Origin: a virus
Virus record (IMG/VR): IMGVR_UViG_3300017748_000122
Location: 1 to 25,364 of that record
Length of the DNA: 25,364 nucleotides
Direction: 5' to 3' (one strand)
Shown: positions 9,045 to 17,807 of the stretch, one piece after another
Layout: each line of letters starts with the position of its first letter
Position numbering within the stretch: the stretch's first letter is position 1
Made by a program: the position numbers and the translations under genes
Notes under the pieces: generated by a model
The model's database searches: none
What the model was told of the DNA's origin: nothing
Seen by the model: the letters and a program-made list of their open reading frames with translations, nothing else

Positions 9045-10482
9045 ATTCTTCACCCAACACTTTACTTGCCGTTTTATCTTTCTTCATTAACGCTTCTAGA
9101 ATCTTCTCATCTACTGTATTAGGGCTGACAATATCTATATAGGTGACCGGCTGACCCTGTCCAATGCGATGAGCCCTGTCTTCTGACTGCACTCTCTTCT
9201 CTAAATCATAACCGTTGCTGTAATAGATAACGGTATGAGCCGCCGTTAAAGTTATTCCAAACCCTGCCGTAGCCGGTTGACCTATAAAGTATTGCAGCTT
9301 ACTGGCTTTATCTTGGAATTCAGTGACAATATTTTGACGCTCTTCTTGGGGTGTTCCCCCGTAATACATGGCTACTGAGTCGGGTCCATAGGCTATGCTT
9401 AACTCCCTATGAATGCGGTGTATATCATAGGTATACGTGGCCCATATGATCACTTTACCGTTAGTTTCTTGAAGAATATCAAGGAGTTCCTGAACTCGAT
9501 TGTTCTTTACTTCTTCTATCTCGCCTTCATCCGGTTGCACAAACCCGCACGTAATTTGTTGCAGCCTCATTATTTGCGTCAAAATATTGTTAGTAGTCGT
9601 CAAAATTCCGTCACGTATTTTAGCTAACGCCAACTCTTTCATTTGTACATAGAGCCGCTCTTGTTCTTTGGACAAAGGCACCTCTCGGCGCATATAGATC
9701 TTTTCAGGCAAATCCAAACAATCTTTCTTTAACACCCGAGAGCTAAACTTATCCAGCTTCTGCCCTAGTTCTTCAAGGTTCCGGTAGCCTACTACCATGG
9801 GAAAATGTCCGCCGCCCTTTTTGTGCTGCTTAATTAGCACCGCATAACGCGCCCTGAAGCTGTAGTAACTTGTAAACCCCAAGGCATTGGGTGAAAGAAA
9901 ATCGCATTGAGCGTAAAGGTCCATGGGGTCTTTGGTGATGGGGCTACCGGTCAAGATACGTCGATACTTAGACGTCCGAGCCAGCTTTAAAGCATTCTTA
10001 GTGCGCTTTGCTGCATGATTTTTGATGGTGGTGCTTTCATCCACAATAATTAAATTATTAGGATTTAGTTGCAAAACCTTTAGAGCACTGTCGGCTCCTT
10101 TAGGTGTAGACAACGCCTCAATGTTCATCACCAATATGCTAAGTGTGCCTGGTTCACGGAACTTAGGAACCGCCATATGAGTCATGTTTTTTCTAAAAGC
10201 TTTTGTAAACGCAGGGTTCCAACGAACAATGTTGGTTTTTATTCTATCCGGCAAATGCGCGGGTATTTCTTTTTTTACCCAGTTGTCAAAAACCCCTTTT
10301 GGGGCTATTATAAGTGCTGTATCGATGTCGCCGTTTTCGTACAGCGCACCCATAGTGTCGATAGCAATTTTAGATTTACCTGTACCCATCTCGAGCAAAA
10401 AAGCGTACCACTGCTTTTTCCAAGTAGCCTCGAAGATTTCCTGTTGATGAGCATACGGCTCAACTTTAAAAACATATTTCAT
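9025..10482 (-). CDS. SNF2-family (SF2) DNA helicase/translocase
   Basis: This 485-aa ATPase probably translocates on double-stranded DNA. Visible motifs are Walker A GTGKSK (33-38), DEST as a DEAH-box variant (148-151), motif III LTGSP (177-181) and SEDRAHRIGQ (433-442), the SNF2 motif VI with its arginine fingers. There is no accessory domain, which is normal for phage versions. I chose the ATG at 10482 because AAGGGG lies at good spacing before it; a longer reading frame begins at a TTG 21 bp upstream without such a site. It is the only long minus-strand gene, convergent with the virion operon and divergent from the replication operon. Roles in recombination, replication or stripping proteins from DNA are inferred. 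Confidence 0.88.
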   Translation of the reverse strand: MKYVFKVEPYAHQQEIFEATWKKQWYAFLLEMGTGKSKIAIDTMGALYENGDIDTALIIAPKGVFDNWVKKEIPAHLPDRIKTNIVRWNPAFTKAFRKNMTHMAVPKFREPGTLSILVMNIEALSTPKGADSALKVLQLNPNNLIIVDESTTIKNHAAKRTKNALKLARTSKYRRILTGSPITKDPMDLYAQCDFLSPNALGFTSYYSFRARYAVLIKQHKKGGGHFPMVVGYRNLEELGQKLDKFSSRVLKKDCLDLPEKIYMRREVPLSKEQERLYVQMKELALAKIRDGILTTTNNILTQIMRLQQITCGFVQPDEGEIEEVKNNRVQELLDILQETNGKVIIWATYTYDIHRIHRELSIAYGPDSVAMYYGGTPQEERQNIVTEFQDKASKLQYFIGQPATAGFGITLTAAHTVIYYSNGYDLEKRVQSEDRAHRIGQGQPVTYIDIVSPNTVDEKILEALMKKDKTASKVLGEEFKTWVS

Positions 10483-10491
10483 AACTACCCC

Positions 10492-10548
10492 TTGCTTATG
10501 CAATCTTATCAGATTAGTATGTGCTGCTCAAGTTCATAAAAAGAACTT
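10492..10548 (+). promoter_or_regulatory. Divergent intergenic control region (weak promoter, inverted repeat)
   Basis: The 84-bp gap between the helicase and replication operons holds a weak plus-strand promoter candidate, TTGCTT (10492-10497), 17 bp, TAGTAT (10515-10520). A perfect inverted repeat, AAGTTC (10530-10535) and GAACTT (10543-10548), lies where transcription would begin. The repeat could be an operator or a leader hairpin. A strong AGGAGG follows at 10554-10559. The promoter boxes are poor matches, so they are tentative; the inverted repeat is directly seen. Confidence 0.35.
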
Positions 10549-10566
10549 TAACCAGGAGGTAATACT

Positions 10567-11142
10567 ATGAAAGACTTTTTTGCAGAGATGGAATCTGACG
10601 CCCAAGGTTCTGATGTAGAAACTCTGTCAACCGAAGGGCTGGCTACTGTTGCGGAAATTGCTCGTGCAGTACGTCAAAAAGAAGAAGAAGTGCAATTACT
10701 TGAGTTAGCTGTAAAGAAAGCTAAAACAGAACTGCTCAAACTCACCGATGAAGACCTTCCCAACCTTATACTTGAACTAGGCGTTCGCGACTTTACTTTA
10801 GCCGATGGCTCAAAGGTAGAGCTTCGCACAACCTACGGTGCTCACATCAAGGTGGATAACCGTGAGGAAGCTTTTGCTTGGCTCAAGAAAGCAGGTCACG
10901 ACGATATTATTAAGAACGTCGCGTCTTGTCAGTTTGGTCGAGGGGAAGAAGCCCAAGCCGTGGATTTTGTGAAGTTAGCAGAATCGCAAGGGCTACCTGT
11001 ATTACAAAAGAGAGACGTCCATCCGAGCACCCTCAAAGCGTTTGTGCGAGAGCGTGTTGAAGCCGGTGATGAGTTTCCGATGGATTTATTTGGGGCCTAT
11101 GTAGGCCAACGTGCAACTATAAAAGGAGCTAAAAATGTCTAA
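10567..11142 (+). CDS. Coiled-coil protein of the replication operon
   Basis: This 191-aa protein has a near-perfect AGGAGG 7 bp before its ATG, the strongest ribosome-binding site in the window, so it is probably made in quantity early. Residues 25-60 form a charged coiled coil (RQKEEEVQLLELAVKKAKTE). The rest is mixed alpha/beta, with VDNREEAFAWLKKAGHDDII in the middle and HPSTLKAFVRERVEAGDEFP near the end. I do not recognise a named family. It begins an operon with a candidate ssDNA-binding protein, primase, helicase and polymerase, overlapping the next gene by 8 bp, so a replication-accessory role such as a loader or regulator is inferred. Confidence 0.65.
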   Translation: MKDFFAEMESDAQGSDVETLSTEGLATVAEIARAVRQKEEEVQLLELAVKKAKTELLKLTDEDLPNLILELGVRDFTLADGSKVELRTTYGAHIKVDNREEAFAWLKKAGHDDIIKNVASCQFGRGEEAQAVDFVKLAESQGLPVLQKRDVHPSTLKAFVRERVEAGDEFPMDLFGAYVGQRATIKGAKNV

Positions 11143-11959
11143 AGCAAAATCAGAAGTAGGTACAGTAGAAGTAGAAAGCCAATTACCAGCGTCAATTTCT
11201 TCTTTCGAAGAGGATGGCTTGGAGTTTGTAGAGGATTTGACTTCAGAAGAGATCGGTCTGCCCCGCATTAAAATTGCCGTAGGCACTTCAGATAATCATG
11301 GAACGGCGGCTAAAGATGGCGAAATCTATAACCCTGTAACATCGAAGGTTTATGGTGAAGGAATGCTGGTAGTCCCTGTTCATTTCACCACTAGCTGGTG
11401 CGAATGGAAGTCGGTGCAGGGTGATGCCCCTGTAAATACTTTTTACTCAGAGAAGGACCTGCCCCCCACAGTTAGACGGGAGGACAAACAATGGCGTGAG
11501 ATAATTCAAGTCAATGGTGAGGATCACCCAGAAGATAACTACATTGGGCTAAATCACGATCACTATGTTCTAATCGTTGATCCTGAAACAGGTGCTTGCG
11601 AAAGTGCGCTAATCGCCATGACGAATACGCGAATCAAGAAGTCTAAGGCGTTAAACACGACAGTGTTAAGTCAGATTGCCCAAGGTGCAAATGGTCCTTT
11701 TAGACCGCCACGCTTTGCGTATCTGTACAATTTTAAGACTATTAAAGAGCAAAATGCTAAGAAACAGCTATATCATAACTGGCAGATAACGATAGACCGG
11801 ATGCTTAATCTGGAAAATGCTACTGAGCAGATGTGGTATGGGGCGGCTAAAAGCTTTAAGAAAGCCGTAATTGCCGGAGAGGTTAAAGTTAGTGCAGAAG
11901 TCGCAGAAGAGGCTACTCAGCCAGCAACTGAGACCTTTGAACCTAGCCCCTTTGGATAA
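11135..11959 (+). CDS. Candidate phage ssDNA-binding protein
   Basis: This 274-aa protein has an ATG preceded by AGGAG and overlaps the upstream gene by 8 bp. Residues 40-135 look beta-rich, with LPRIKIAVGT and FTTSWCEWK, a pattern shared by a family of phage replication-region proteins sometimes annotated as ssDNA-binding. Aromatic and basic residues follow (PPRFAYLYNFKTI). The last 30 residues are acidic and disordered-looking, ending EPSPFG, reminiscent of the acidic Phe-containing tails by which SSBs contact partner proteins. It lies immediately before the primase gene. The SSB assignment is inference from layout and tail; a generic replication protein is the alternative. Confidence 0.5.
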   Translation: MSKAKSEVGTVEVESQLPASISSFEEDGLEFVEDLTSEEIGLPRIKIAVGTSDNHGTAAKDGEIYNPVTSKVYGEGMLVVPVHFTTSWCEWKSVQGDAPVNTFYSEKDLPPTVRREDKQWREIIQVNGEDHPEDNYIGLNHDHYVLIVDPETGACESALIAMTNTRIKKSKALNTTVLSQIAQGANGPFRPPRFAYLYNFKTIKEQNAKKQLYHNWQITIDRMLNLENATEQMWYGAAKSFKKAVIAGEVKVSAEVAEEATQPATETFEPSPFG

Positions 11960-11965
11960 ACACTT

Positions 11966-13507
11966 ATGTCAAACGCAAAGCGATTTGCGGACATATTTGA
12001 TGGCCTAAAGCTTGCTTATGGCACTTATAAAATTGACCGCAAAAAAACAAACGGAAAACAGGCTGGTAAAGCCTCGGTCGTGAAAGAACCTCGGGCCCTC
12101 TCTCATTGGGAGGGCCATCTTTCGGGGAAGGGTGATTCCATTGGCATCATTCCGATCAATGAAGATAACGCCTGTAAGTGGGGCTGTATCGACGTTGACA
12201 CCTATCCTTTGGACCATAAAGAGGTTATATCTAGGATTCGCCGAATAAAGCTGCCTTTGGTAGTTTGTCGCAGTAAATCAGGAGGGGCTCACCTTTTTCT
12301 ATTTACTTCCGAGTGGATATCCGCTGCGAAAATGCAAGAGGTGCTCCAACATATTGCAGGGGCTCTTGGCTACGGAGGTTGTGAGATATTTCCCAAGCAA
12401 AAATCTTTGCAACTGGATCGTGGAGATGTGGGCAACTTTCTGAATATGCCTTTTTATGATGCAGAGGAGGGGCTGCGCTATGCTATAAAAGATGATGGGC
12501 AGTCTGCCACCTTAGATGAGTTCTTTGAGTTATATGAACAGTTTGTGCAAACGTCGGAACAGATTGACGCATTAACCATAGAAGACGACCCAGAGACCCC
12601 CGTAAAAGATGGGCCTCCGTGTCTTCAGACATTATGTAGACAGCAGATTTCTGAAGGCGGTCGTAACTCTGGGCTTTTTAATTTGGGTGTTTATCTACGC
12701 AAGGCTTATCCGGATTCATGGGAATCAGAGATCTTAGTGTACAACGCTAAGTATTTAGACCCTCCGCTACCTCTGGCTGAAGTCAACACTGTGGCTAAAC
12801 AGCTACTAAAAAAAGACTATGGCTTTAAGTGTAAGGATGCGCCTATTAATGCTTACTGCAACTCAGAAGTGTGTCGGACTCGTAAGTACGGCATCGAAGT
12901 GGGCCTTGCAGGGGCCGAGATAGCGAATCTTCGCAAATATAATAGTAGCCCACCTATTTGGTTCTTAGACGTCAATGGGACGCCCTTAGAGCTTGATACT
13001 GAGGGTTTGATGATGCAGGGCGCATTTCAACGCGCTTGTGTAGAGCAATTGAACTTTATGCCTCAAACAATGTCAAAGCCGACATGGGAAGGGCGCATCA
13101 ATCAACTGCTTACTGATATGAGCGAGACCGATGGTAGCGTTGTCGAAGTTTCCCAAGATGCCAGTATTTCAGGACAGTTCTATGAGTTTTTAGAAGAGTT
13201 CTGTACAGCCATGCAAAAAGCTGAAAGCAGAGAAGAGATACTACTGCGTAGGCCGTGGCTCGATGAAGAGGAAGACCTCATTTACTTTCGTTTAAAAGAC
13301 TTTGAAGGCTACCTGCGAAAGAATAGGTTCTTTGAATATAAGAGTCATAAGATTGCGCAACGGCTGCGGGACATCAACGGCGACGCTACGTCTTTAAAGA
13401 TTAAAGGCAAGACAACTCGCGTTTGGGCTATCCCCAGCTATGAAACGGGTTCCGGTGTGATTGCTACACCAACCCTTGGTTCTACCGGCGAAAGGGCACC
13501 CTTCTGA
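11966..13507 (+). CDS. AEP-type DNA primase (archaeo-eukaryotic primase superfamily)
   Basis: This 513-aa protein would synthesise primers for phage DNA replication. Residues 73-80 (GCIDVDTY) carry the D76-x-D78 metal-binding pair, and CRSKSGGAHLFLF (101-113) carries the S-x-H-type nucleotide motif with H109, both hallmarks of AEP primases. E140 and D151 are candidate further acidic residues, in EIFPKQ and LDRGDVGNFLNMPF. A helical primase C-terminal region follows, with GGRNSGLFNLGVYLRKA. It contains a small Cys cluster (KC, YCNSEVCRTRKYG, about residues 290-310) that may bind metal. No TOPRIM or DnaB-type helicase domain is seen. The 3' end overlaps the helicase start (TGATG). The start has only a weak ribosome site; no better alternative was found. 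Confidence 0.75.
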   Translation: MSNAKRFADIFDGLKLAYGTYKIDRKKTNGKQAGKASVVKEPRALSHWEGHLSGKGDSIGIIPINEDNACKWGCIDVDTYPLDHKEVISRIRRIKLPLVVCRSKSGGAHLFLFTSEWISAAKMQEVLQHIAGALGYGGCEIFPKQKSLQLDRGDVGNFLNMPFYDAEEGLRYAIKDDGQSATLDEFFELYEQFVQTSEQIDALTIEDDPETPVKDGPPCLQTLCRQQISEGGRNSGLFNLGVYLRKAYPDSWESEILVYNAKYLDPPLPLAEVNTVAKQLLKKDYGFKCKDAPINAYCNSEVCRTRKYGIEVGLAGAEIANLRKYNSSPPIWFLDVNGTPLELDTEGLMMQGAFQRACVEQLNFMPQTMSKPTWEGRINQLLTDMSETDGSVVEVSQDASISGQFYEFLEEFCTAMQKAESREEILLRRPWLDEEEDLIYFRLKDFEGYLRKNRFFEYKSHKIAQRLRDINGDATSLKIKGKTTRVWAIPSYETGSGVIATPTLGSTGERAPF

Positions 13508-15000
13508 TGTTTAGGATATTTGGGCCACCTGGAACCGGTAAAACCACTACCTTGTTGAATATGGTAGATAAGGCTCTTGAGAGCGGTATCGCGCCCCAAG
13601 AGATTGCATTCTTAGCGTTTACGCGAAAGGCTGCTAACGAGGCTAAAGAGCGTGCCAGCACACGCTTTGGCCTTGATCCTAAAACTGATCTTTACTTTTT
13701 TAGGACATTGCACTCTTTGGCCTTTAGGCTGTTAAACATTAAAGCTAAAGATCTGATGCAAAAGAAACATTATGACGAACTGTCGGACATGATTGGGTTT
13801 TCACTTAATGTTAAAGCCAACCCTCATGTAGAGGACTCGCCAATCGCCACAGCCGATCACCCTATTTTATCTTTGATTAACTTGTCTAGGCTTAAAAAGT
13901 CTACGTTAATCTCTGAATACAACACGACTGACATACCTTTTAGTTGGGATGAAGTTGATTACGTCGCACGATCTTATGATAAGTATAAAAAAATTAAAGG
14001 GCTTATTGATTACACTGATATGCTCAGTTTGTTTGCGCAAGACCCTAAACGAGTTATTCCTAACTTTAAGTTGTGCTTTTTGGATGAAGCACAAGACCTG
14101 AGTCCTTTGCAGTGGGATATTGCCTATGCCTTGAACGATCAGTGCGAAAAGATGTATGTCGCCGGTGACGACGATCAAAGCATCTATCGTTGGGCCGGAG
14201 CGGATACCGACACATTTATAAACCTTCCAGGCGGAAGTGAAGTGCTCGAACAGAGCTATAGAATTCCTAAAGCTGTGCATGAAGTAGCTAATCGAATTGT
14301 CGGTCGTATTCAGAACCGCTTCCCAAAGACTTACAACCCTCGCGACGTCGAGGGCACTGTGCAACGTTTGAGCACTCTCGATGACATTAATCTTGATCAA
14401 GACGATTGGCTGATAATGGCGCAAGCTAACTATATGTTGACCTCTTTGGCAGATGACTTGAAGTCACGGGGATACCTTTTTGAGCGCAACGGCTCTCGGT
14501 CTATATCTAGTAAACTGAGCACCGCTGTTAACGCGTGGGAAAGCGTCAGGAAAGGAGGCACCTTAGATGAACCTAGTGCCAAAGTAATGTATAGCTGCAT
14601 GAGCGGTAACGGTAAAAAGATTGCTCGGGGCAAAAAAAATATCGAAGGGGACCTTTTTACTTTCGAGACGTTGGTAGAACACCACGGGTTACTAGCTACT
14701 AAAGACATGATCTGGTCAGAAGCGTTGGACCGCATACCTGACAGTGATAGAGCCTACATAACGGCCCTCCTGCGCAGGGGCGAGAAGTTTAATGCTGTGC
14801 CTCGAATACGTTTGTCCACGATCCATGGAACTAAAGGGGGAGAAGCTACGAACGTTGTGCTCTTTACCGATTTAACTAACGCCGCACTTAACACGCAAGG
14901 CGATGACCTGCATCGCGTTTTCTACGTGGGGGTAACCCGTACACTAGCAAACTTGTTTATCGTTGAGCCGGACGACTATACAAGGGCCTATGCTATATGA
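13507..15000 (+). CDS. UvrD/Rep-like superfamily 1 DNA helicase
   Basis: This 497-aa helicase carries the SF1 motif set: Walker A GPPGTGKTT (6-14), Walker B FLDEAQD (191-197), GDDDQSIYRWAGA (220-232), QSYRIP (249-254), STIHGTKGGEA (437-447) and VFYVGVTRT (471-479). It would unwind DNA with 3'-5' polarity if it behaves like UvrD/Rep, which the motifs suggest but do not prove. It is shorter than bacterial UvrD because accessory subdomains are reduced. Translational coupling to the primase (TGATG) and to the zinc-ribbon gene (ATGA) puts it in the replisome operon. As no DnaB-like helicase is in the window, it may be the replicative helicase, or it may serve recombination. Confidence 0.9.
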   Translation: MFRIFGPPGTGKTTTLLNMVDKALESGIAPQEIAFLAFTRKAANEAKERASTRFGLDPKTDLYFFRTLHSLAFRLLNIKAKDLMQKKHYDELSDMIGFSLNVKANPHVEDSPIATADHPILSLINLSRLKKSTLISEYNTTDIPFSWDEVDYVARSYDKYKKIKGLIDYTDMLSLFAQDPKRVIPNFKLCFLDEAQDLSPLQWDIAYALNDQCEKMYVAGDDDQSIYRWAGADTDTFINLPGGSEVLEQSYRIPKAVHEVANRIVGRIQNRFPKTYNPRDVEGTVQRLSTLDDINLDQDDWLIMAQANYMLTSLADDLKSRGYLFERNGSRSISSKLSTAVNAWESVRKGGTLDEPSAKVMYSCMSGNGKKIARGKKNIEGDLFTFETLVEHHGLLATKDMIWSEALDRIPDSDRAYITALLRRGEKFNAVPRIRLSTIHGTKGGEATNVVLFTDLTNAALNTQGDDLHRVFYVGVTRTLANLFIVEPDDYTRAYAI

Positions 15001-15188
15001 GTGATGACGATTTAAGTGTGATTGAATGTCCAAAGTGCAAGAAGAAGGCTGGTGAAATTTTAAACATGGAGACCGTAATACGAGTGGGTTGGTACTGTGA
15101 GCACTGTAAACATTTTGAGAAAGCTATTTTACGAGAACGAATGTTTATTCCTAAAAAATTAAACGGAAAGCCTGTATATGACAAATAA
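14997..15188 (+). CDS. Small zinc-ribbon protein
   Basis: This 63-aa protein starts in an ATGA overlap with the helicase gene. It has two CxxC knuckles, CPKC (11-14) and CEHC (34-37), separated by 19 residues, the spacing of a zinc ribbon. The sequence between the knuckles is beta-like (METVIRVGWY), and a basic tail follows. Its 3' end overlaps the polymerase gene by 11 bp. A DNA- or protein-binding accessory factor of the replisome is inferred; no family name can be given. Confidence 0.7.
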   Translation: MSDDDLSVIECPKCKKKAGEILNMETVIRVGWYCEHCKHFEKAILRERMFIPKKLNGKPVYDK

Positions 15189-17082
15189 ACTGCAAATGGC
15201 AATGTTTCCCCCAAAATCAGATTGGCTACCGCCCGAGCACCCGTTTCCCGATATTTTAGAAGCAAAGGAGATTGCAATCGATGTCGAGACACGGGACCCG
15301 CATCTTAAAGAAAGAGGTCCTGGTTGGCCTACAAAGAACGGGGAGGTGGTTGGTTACGCCATCGCCGTCGCAGGTTGGAAGGGCTATTTTCCGGTGGCCC
15401 ATGTTGGTGGCGGAAACATCGACACCCGTATACTGAACAAATGGCTCAAAAAGGTCTTTGAGTGCCCTGCGGATAAGATTATGCATAACGCCAGTTATGA
15501 TCTCGGCTGGATACAAGCCATGGGGTTCGAGGTTAAAGGACGCATCATTGATACGATGATGACCGCCGCGCTGCTGGATGAAAATCGTTTTTCCTATAGC
15601 TTGAATGCCCTCTGCTACGACTATCTGGGCAAAACTAAATCAGAAAAAGACTTGGTCGCTGCTGCCCGTGAGTTTTCTTTGGATCCGAAAAGTCAAATGT
15701 ATATGCTTCCTAGTATGTATGTGGGTCCTTACGCGGAGGTCGATGCGGAGATCACCTTAGAATTGTGGACGCATTTAAAAGTGCTGTTAAAGAAAGAAGA
15801 TCTCATGGAAGTTTGGGAGCTTGAAACAGCGTTGCTGCCCTGCTTTGTCGCCATGACCATGAACGGTATAAAAGTTGACCTGGATCGCGCCGAAAGGACC
15901 AAACAAGAGCTTATAAAGCGCGAAAAAGCGACTCTTAAAAAAATACATGACCTGTCTGGAATAAAAGTAGAGATTTGGGCGGCAAATAGCATTGCTGCGG
16001 CCTTTGATAAGGCGGGTCTAAGCTACCCGAAAACACCGAAAGGGGCACCTAGCTTTAAAAAGAATTTTCTTAATGAACACCCCTCTGAACTTGCAAAGCT
16101 GATTGTAGAGGCAAGAGATCTTAATAAAATTTCGTGTACGTTTATCGATTCAATCTTGCGGTATGTCCATAAAGGCCGTGTACACAGTCACATCAATCAG
16201 GTGAGATCCGATCAAGGCGGTACGGTATCAGGGCGCATCAGCGCGAATAACCCTAACCTTCAACAAATTCCTGCACGGCATCCCGAATTAGGGCCCATGA
16301 TACGCAGTTTGTTCCTGCCTGATAAAAAATACTTCTGTAGCATCGATTTCTCGCAACAAGAACCAAGGATCTTAACCCACTATGCACAGATCTACGGTGA
16401 GTTCACAGGCGAAGAGCTTCCTGGAGCTAAGGAATTTGTCGAAGAGTATCGAAACAACCCTAATGCGGATTTTCATAGCTTAGTTAGCGAGATGGCGTCC
16501 ATCTCTAGGAAAGCGGCCAAAACACTGAATTTGGGCCTCATGTACGGAATGGGGGTAGGGAAGATGTGCGTTGAATTGGACATGGAGGAGTCTGAAGCCA
16601 AGGCCCTAATTGAGCAGTACCATAGTCGCGTTCCTTTTGTTAAAATGCTGACTAAAGGCGTGCAAAAAAGGTTGGACGACCCACGATCAAGCGGTAGTAT
16701 ACGCTCACTCAAAGGTCGTAAATGTCGTTTCGAGTTGTGGGAACCGGCCACGTTTGAAATGAATAAAGCGTTGCCGCGTACAGAAGCCATTGCCGAATAT
16801 GGCCCGACCACGCGCTTAAAACGCAGCTTTACATACCGCGCTGCTAATCGGTTAATACAGGCGTCGGCTGCTGATCAAATCAAGGCCGCTACATTAGCGG
16901 TGTATAAAGCAGGTTATACGCCGATCTTACAAGTGCATGATGAGCTTGCTTTTTCGGTAGATTCGTTAGAAGAGGCTAAAATGCTTCGAGATTTAATGAT
17001 TCACGCTGTCGAGTTGGTTGTCCCGTCTAAATGCGACATAGAGATGGGCCCAAGCTGGGGCGAAGCAAAAGAGGTGAAGTAA
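15178..17082 (+). CDS. polA: DNA polymerase I family A with 3'-5' exonuclease
   Basis: This 634-aa protein is the phage replicative DNA polymerase. The proofreading domain has Exo I D35-x-E37 (IDVETR), Exo II N104 and D108 (MHNASYDLG) and Exo III Y185xxxD189. The polymerase domain has motif A with D390 (SIDFSQQEPR), motif B with R444, K448 and Y456 (RKAAKTLNLGLMYG) and motif C H587-D588 (QVHDEL). There is no 5'-3' exonuclease domain, as is usual in phages. The residue matching E. coli Phe762 is Leu452, a substitution known in marine viral PolA. It follows the zinc-ribbon gene with an 11-bp overlap and is joined to the lipase gene by TAATG. The start is the first ATG; one at 15196 is possible. 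Confidence 0.95.
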   Translation: MTNKLQMAMFPPKSDWLPPEHPFPDILEAKEIAIDVETRDPHLKERGPGWPTKNGEVVGYAIAVAGWKGYFPVAHVGGGNIDTRILNKWLKKVFECPADKIMHNASYDLGWIQAMGFEVKGRIIDTMMTAALLDENRFSYSLNALCYDYLGKTKSEKDLVAAAREFSLDPKSQMYMLPSMYVGPYAEVDAEITLELWTHLKVLLKKEDLMEVWELETALLPCFVAMTMNGIKVDLDRAERTKQELIKREKATLKKIHDLSGIKVEIWAANSIAAAFDKAGLSYPKTPKGAPSFKKNFLNEHPSELAKLIVEARDLNKISCTFIDSILRYVHKGRVHSHINQVRSDQGGTVSGRISANNPNLQQIPARHPELGPMIRSLFLPDKKYFCSIDFSQQEPRILTHYAQIYGEFTGEELPGAKEFVEEYRNNPNADFHSLVSEMASISRKAAKTLNLGLMYGMGVGKMCVELDMEESEAKALIEQYHSRVPFVKMLTKGVQKRLDDPRSSGSIRSLKGRKCRFELWEPATFEMNKALPRTEAIAEYGPTTRLKRSFTYRAANRLIQASAADQIKAATLAVYKAGYTPILQVHDELAFSVDSLEEAKMLRDLMIHAVELVVPSKCDIEMGPSWGEAKEVK

Positions 17083-17807
17083 TGCTGAACAAAACCCTTC
17101 TCAAATTGGCCTGTGATTACAGCCTTCAGGCGTACAAAGAAGAGATCCCTAACGCAATAAAAATCGAATCGAAGTTTACTTCGACCACGGCTTTTTTTAT
17201 CGAGGGAGATGGTACTTTACCTGATATTCTTTGTTTTCGAGGCACCGCAGAAAAGTTAGATTGGGTGACTGACGCCATGGTTTTTCCCGTGCCTTACGCC
17301 GGTAGGCTCTGCCACGGCGGCTTTGTAGCTTCTCACGCGTCTGTTTGGGGTAAGATTAAAAAGCTTATACGCATGGATCAGCCCACTTTAATTTGTGGTC
17401 ACAGCTTAGGCGGGGGGCTTGCTGAATTAACCGCCGCCAAATTGCATAAGAAGCACGACGCACTGTCCCTTTGTACTTTTGGCAAGCCGAATACCTTTTT
17501 TAAAGGGTTTAAACGGCCCATGAAGCTTTTAGATCAAATTTCTTGCGTGTCGGGCAGCGATATTGTTGCCCGTATCCCACGGTATTGTTACGGCCCTAGC
17601 GTGTCCCAAACGATTTTGTATCACGCCAATAACAACAAGGACTATATAGATCCAACCAAAGACCTTAAAAGAAAAGATTTTTTGGCAGGAAAGACCGAAA
17701 TGTTTTCTGATCATTTTATGAAAGAATATAAATCAAGACTAACCCGTTATTTGAGCACATCAAAGAAAAAGAAGGGGAAGAAAAATGCGATTATTGATAA
17801 CACTTAG
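17082..17807 (+). CDS. Class 3 lipase-like alpha/beta hydrolase
   Basis: This 241-aa enzyme has the nucleophile elbow GHSLGGG with S108, an LCFRGT strand-loop (about 50-54) like the oxyanion region of class 3 lipases, HGGF at 78-81, and plausible catalytic D160 (VSGSDIVARIPR) and H211 (SDHFMKEY). It would hydrolyse acylglycerols or phospholipids. I see no signal peptide, so it is cytoplasmic until lysis unless exported through the holin lesion. The start is the ATG at 17082 in a TAATG junction, with GAGGTG before it. The C-terminus is Lys-rich. It leads the lysis cassette and overlaps the lipoprotein gene by 23 bp, which suggests attack on host membrane lipids; that role is inference. Confidence 0.82.
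   Translation: MLNKTLLKLACDYSLQAYKEEIPNAIKIESKFTSTTAFFIEGDGTLPDILCFRGTAEKLDWVTDAMVFPVPYAGRLCHGGFVASHASVWGKIKKLIRMDQPTLICGHSLGGGLAELTAAKLHKKHDALSLCTFGKPNTFFKGFKRPMKLLDQISCVSGSDIVARIPRYCYGPSVSQTILYHANNNKDYIDPTKDLKRKDFLAGKTEMFSDHFMKEYKSRLTRYLSTSKKKKGKKNAIIDNT

Noticed and set aside
10483-10503. N-terminal extension of the SNF2 helicase from a TTG at 10503.
   Set aside because: The ATG at 10482 has AAGGGG at good spacing, and the helicase motifs need no extra residues.
12094-12116. GGCCCTC/GAGGGCC hairpin inside the primase gene.
   Set aside because: It is a 7-bp intragenic stem with no T-run or nearby start. Chance or local mRNA structure is enough to explain it.
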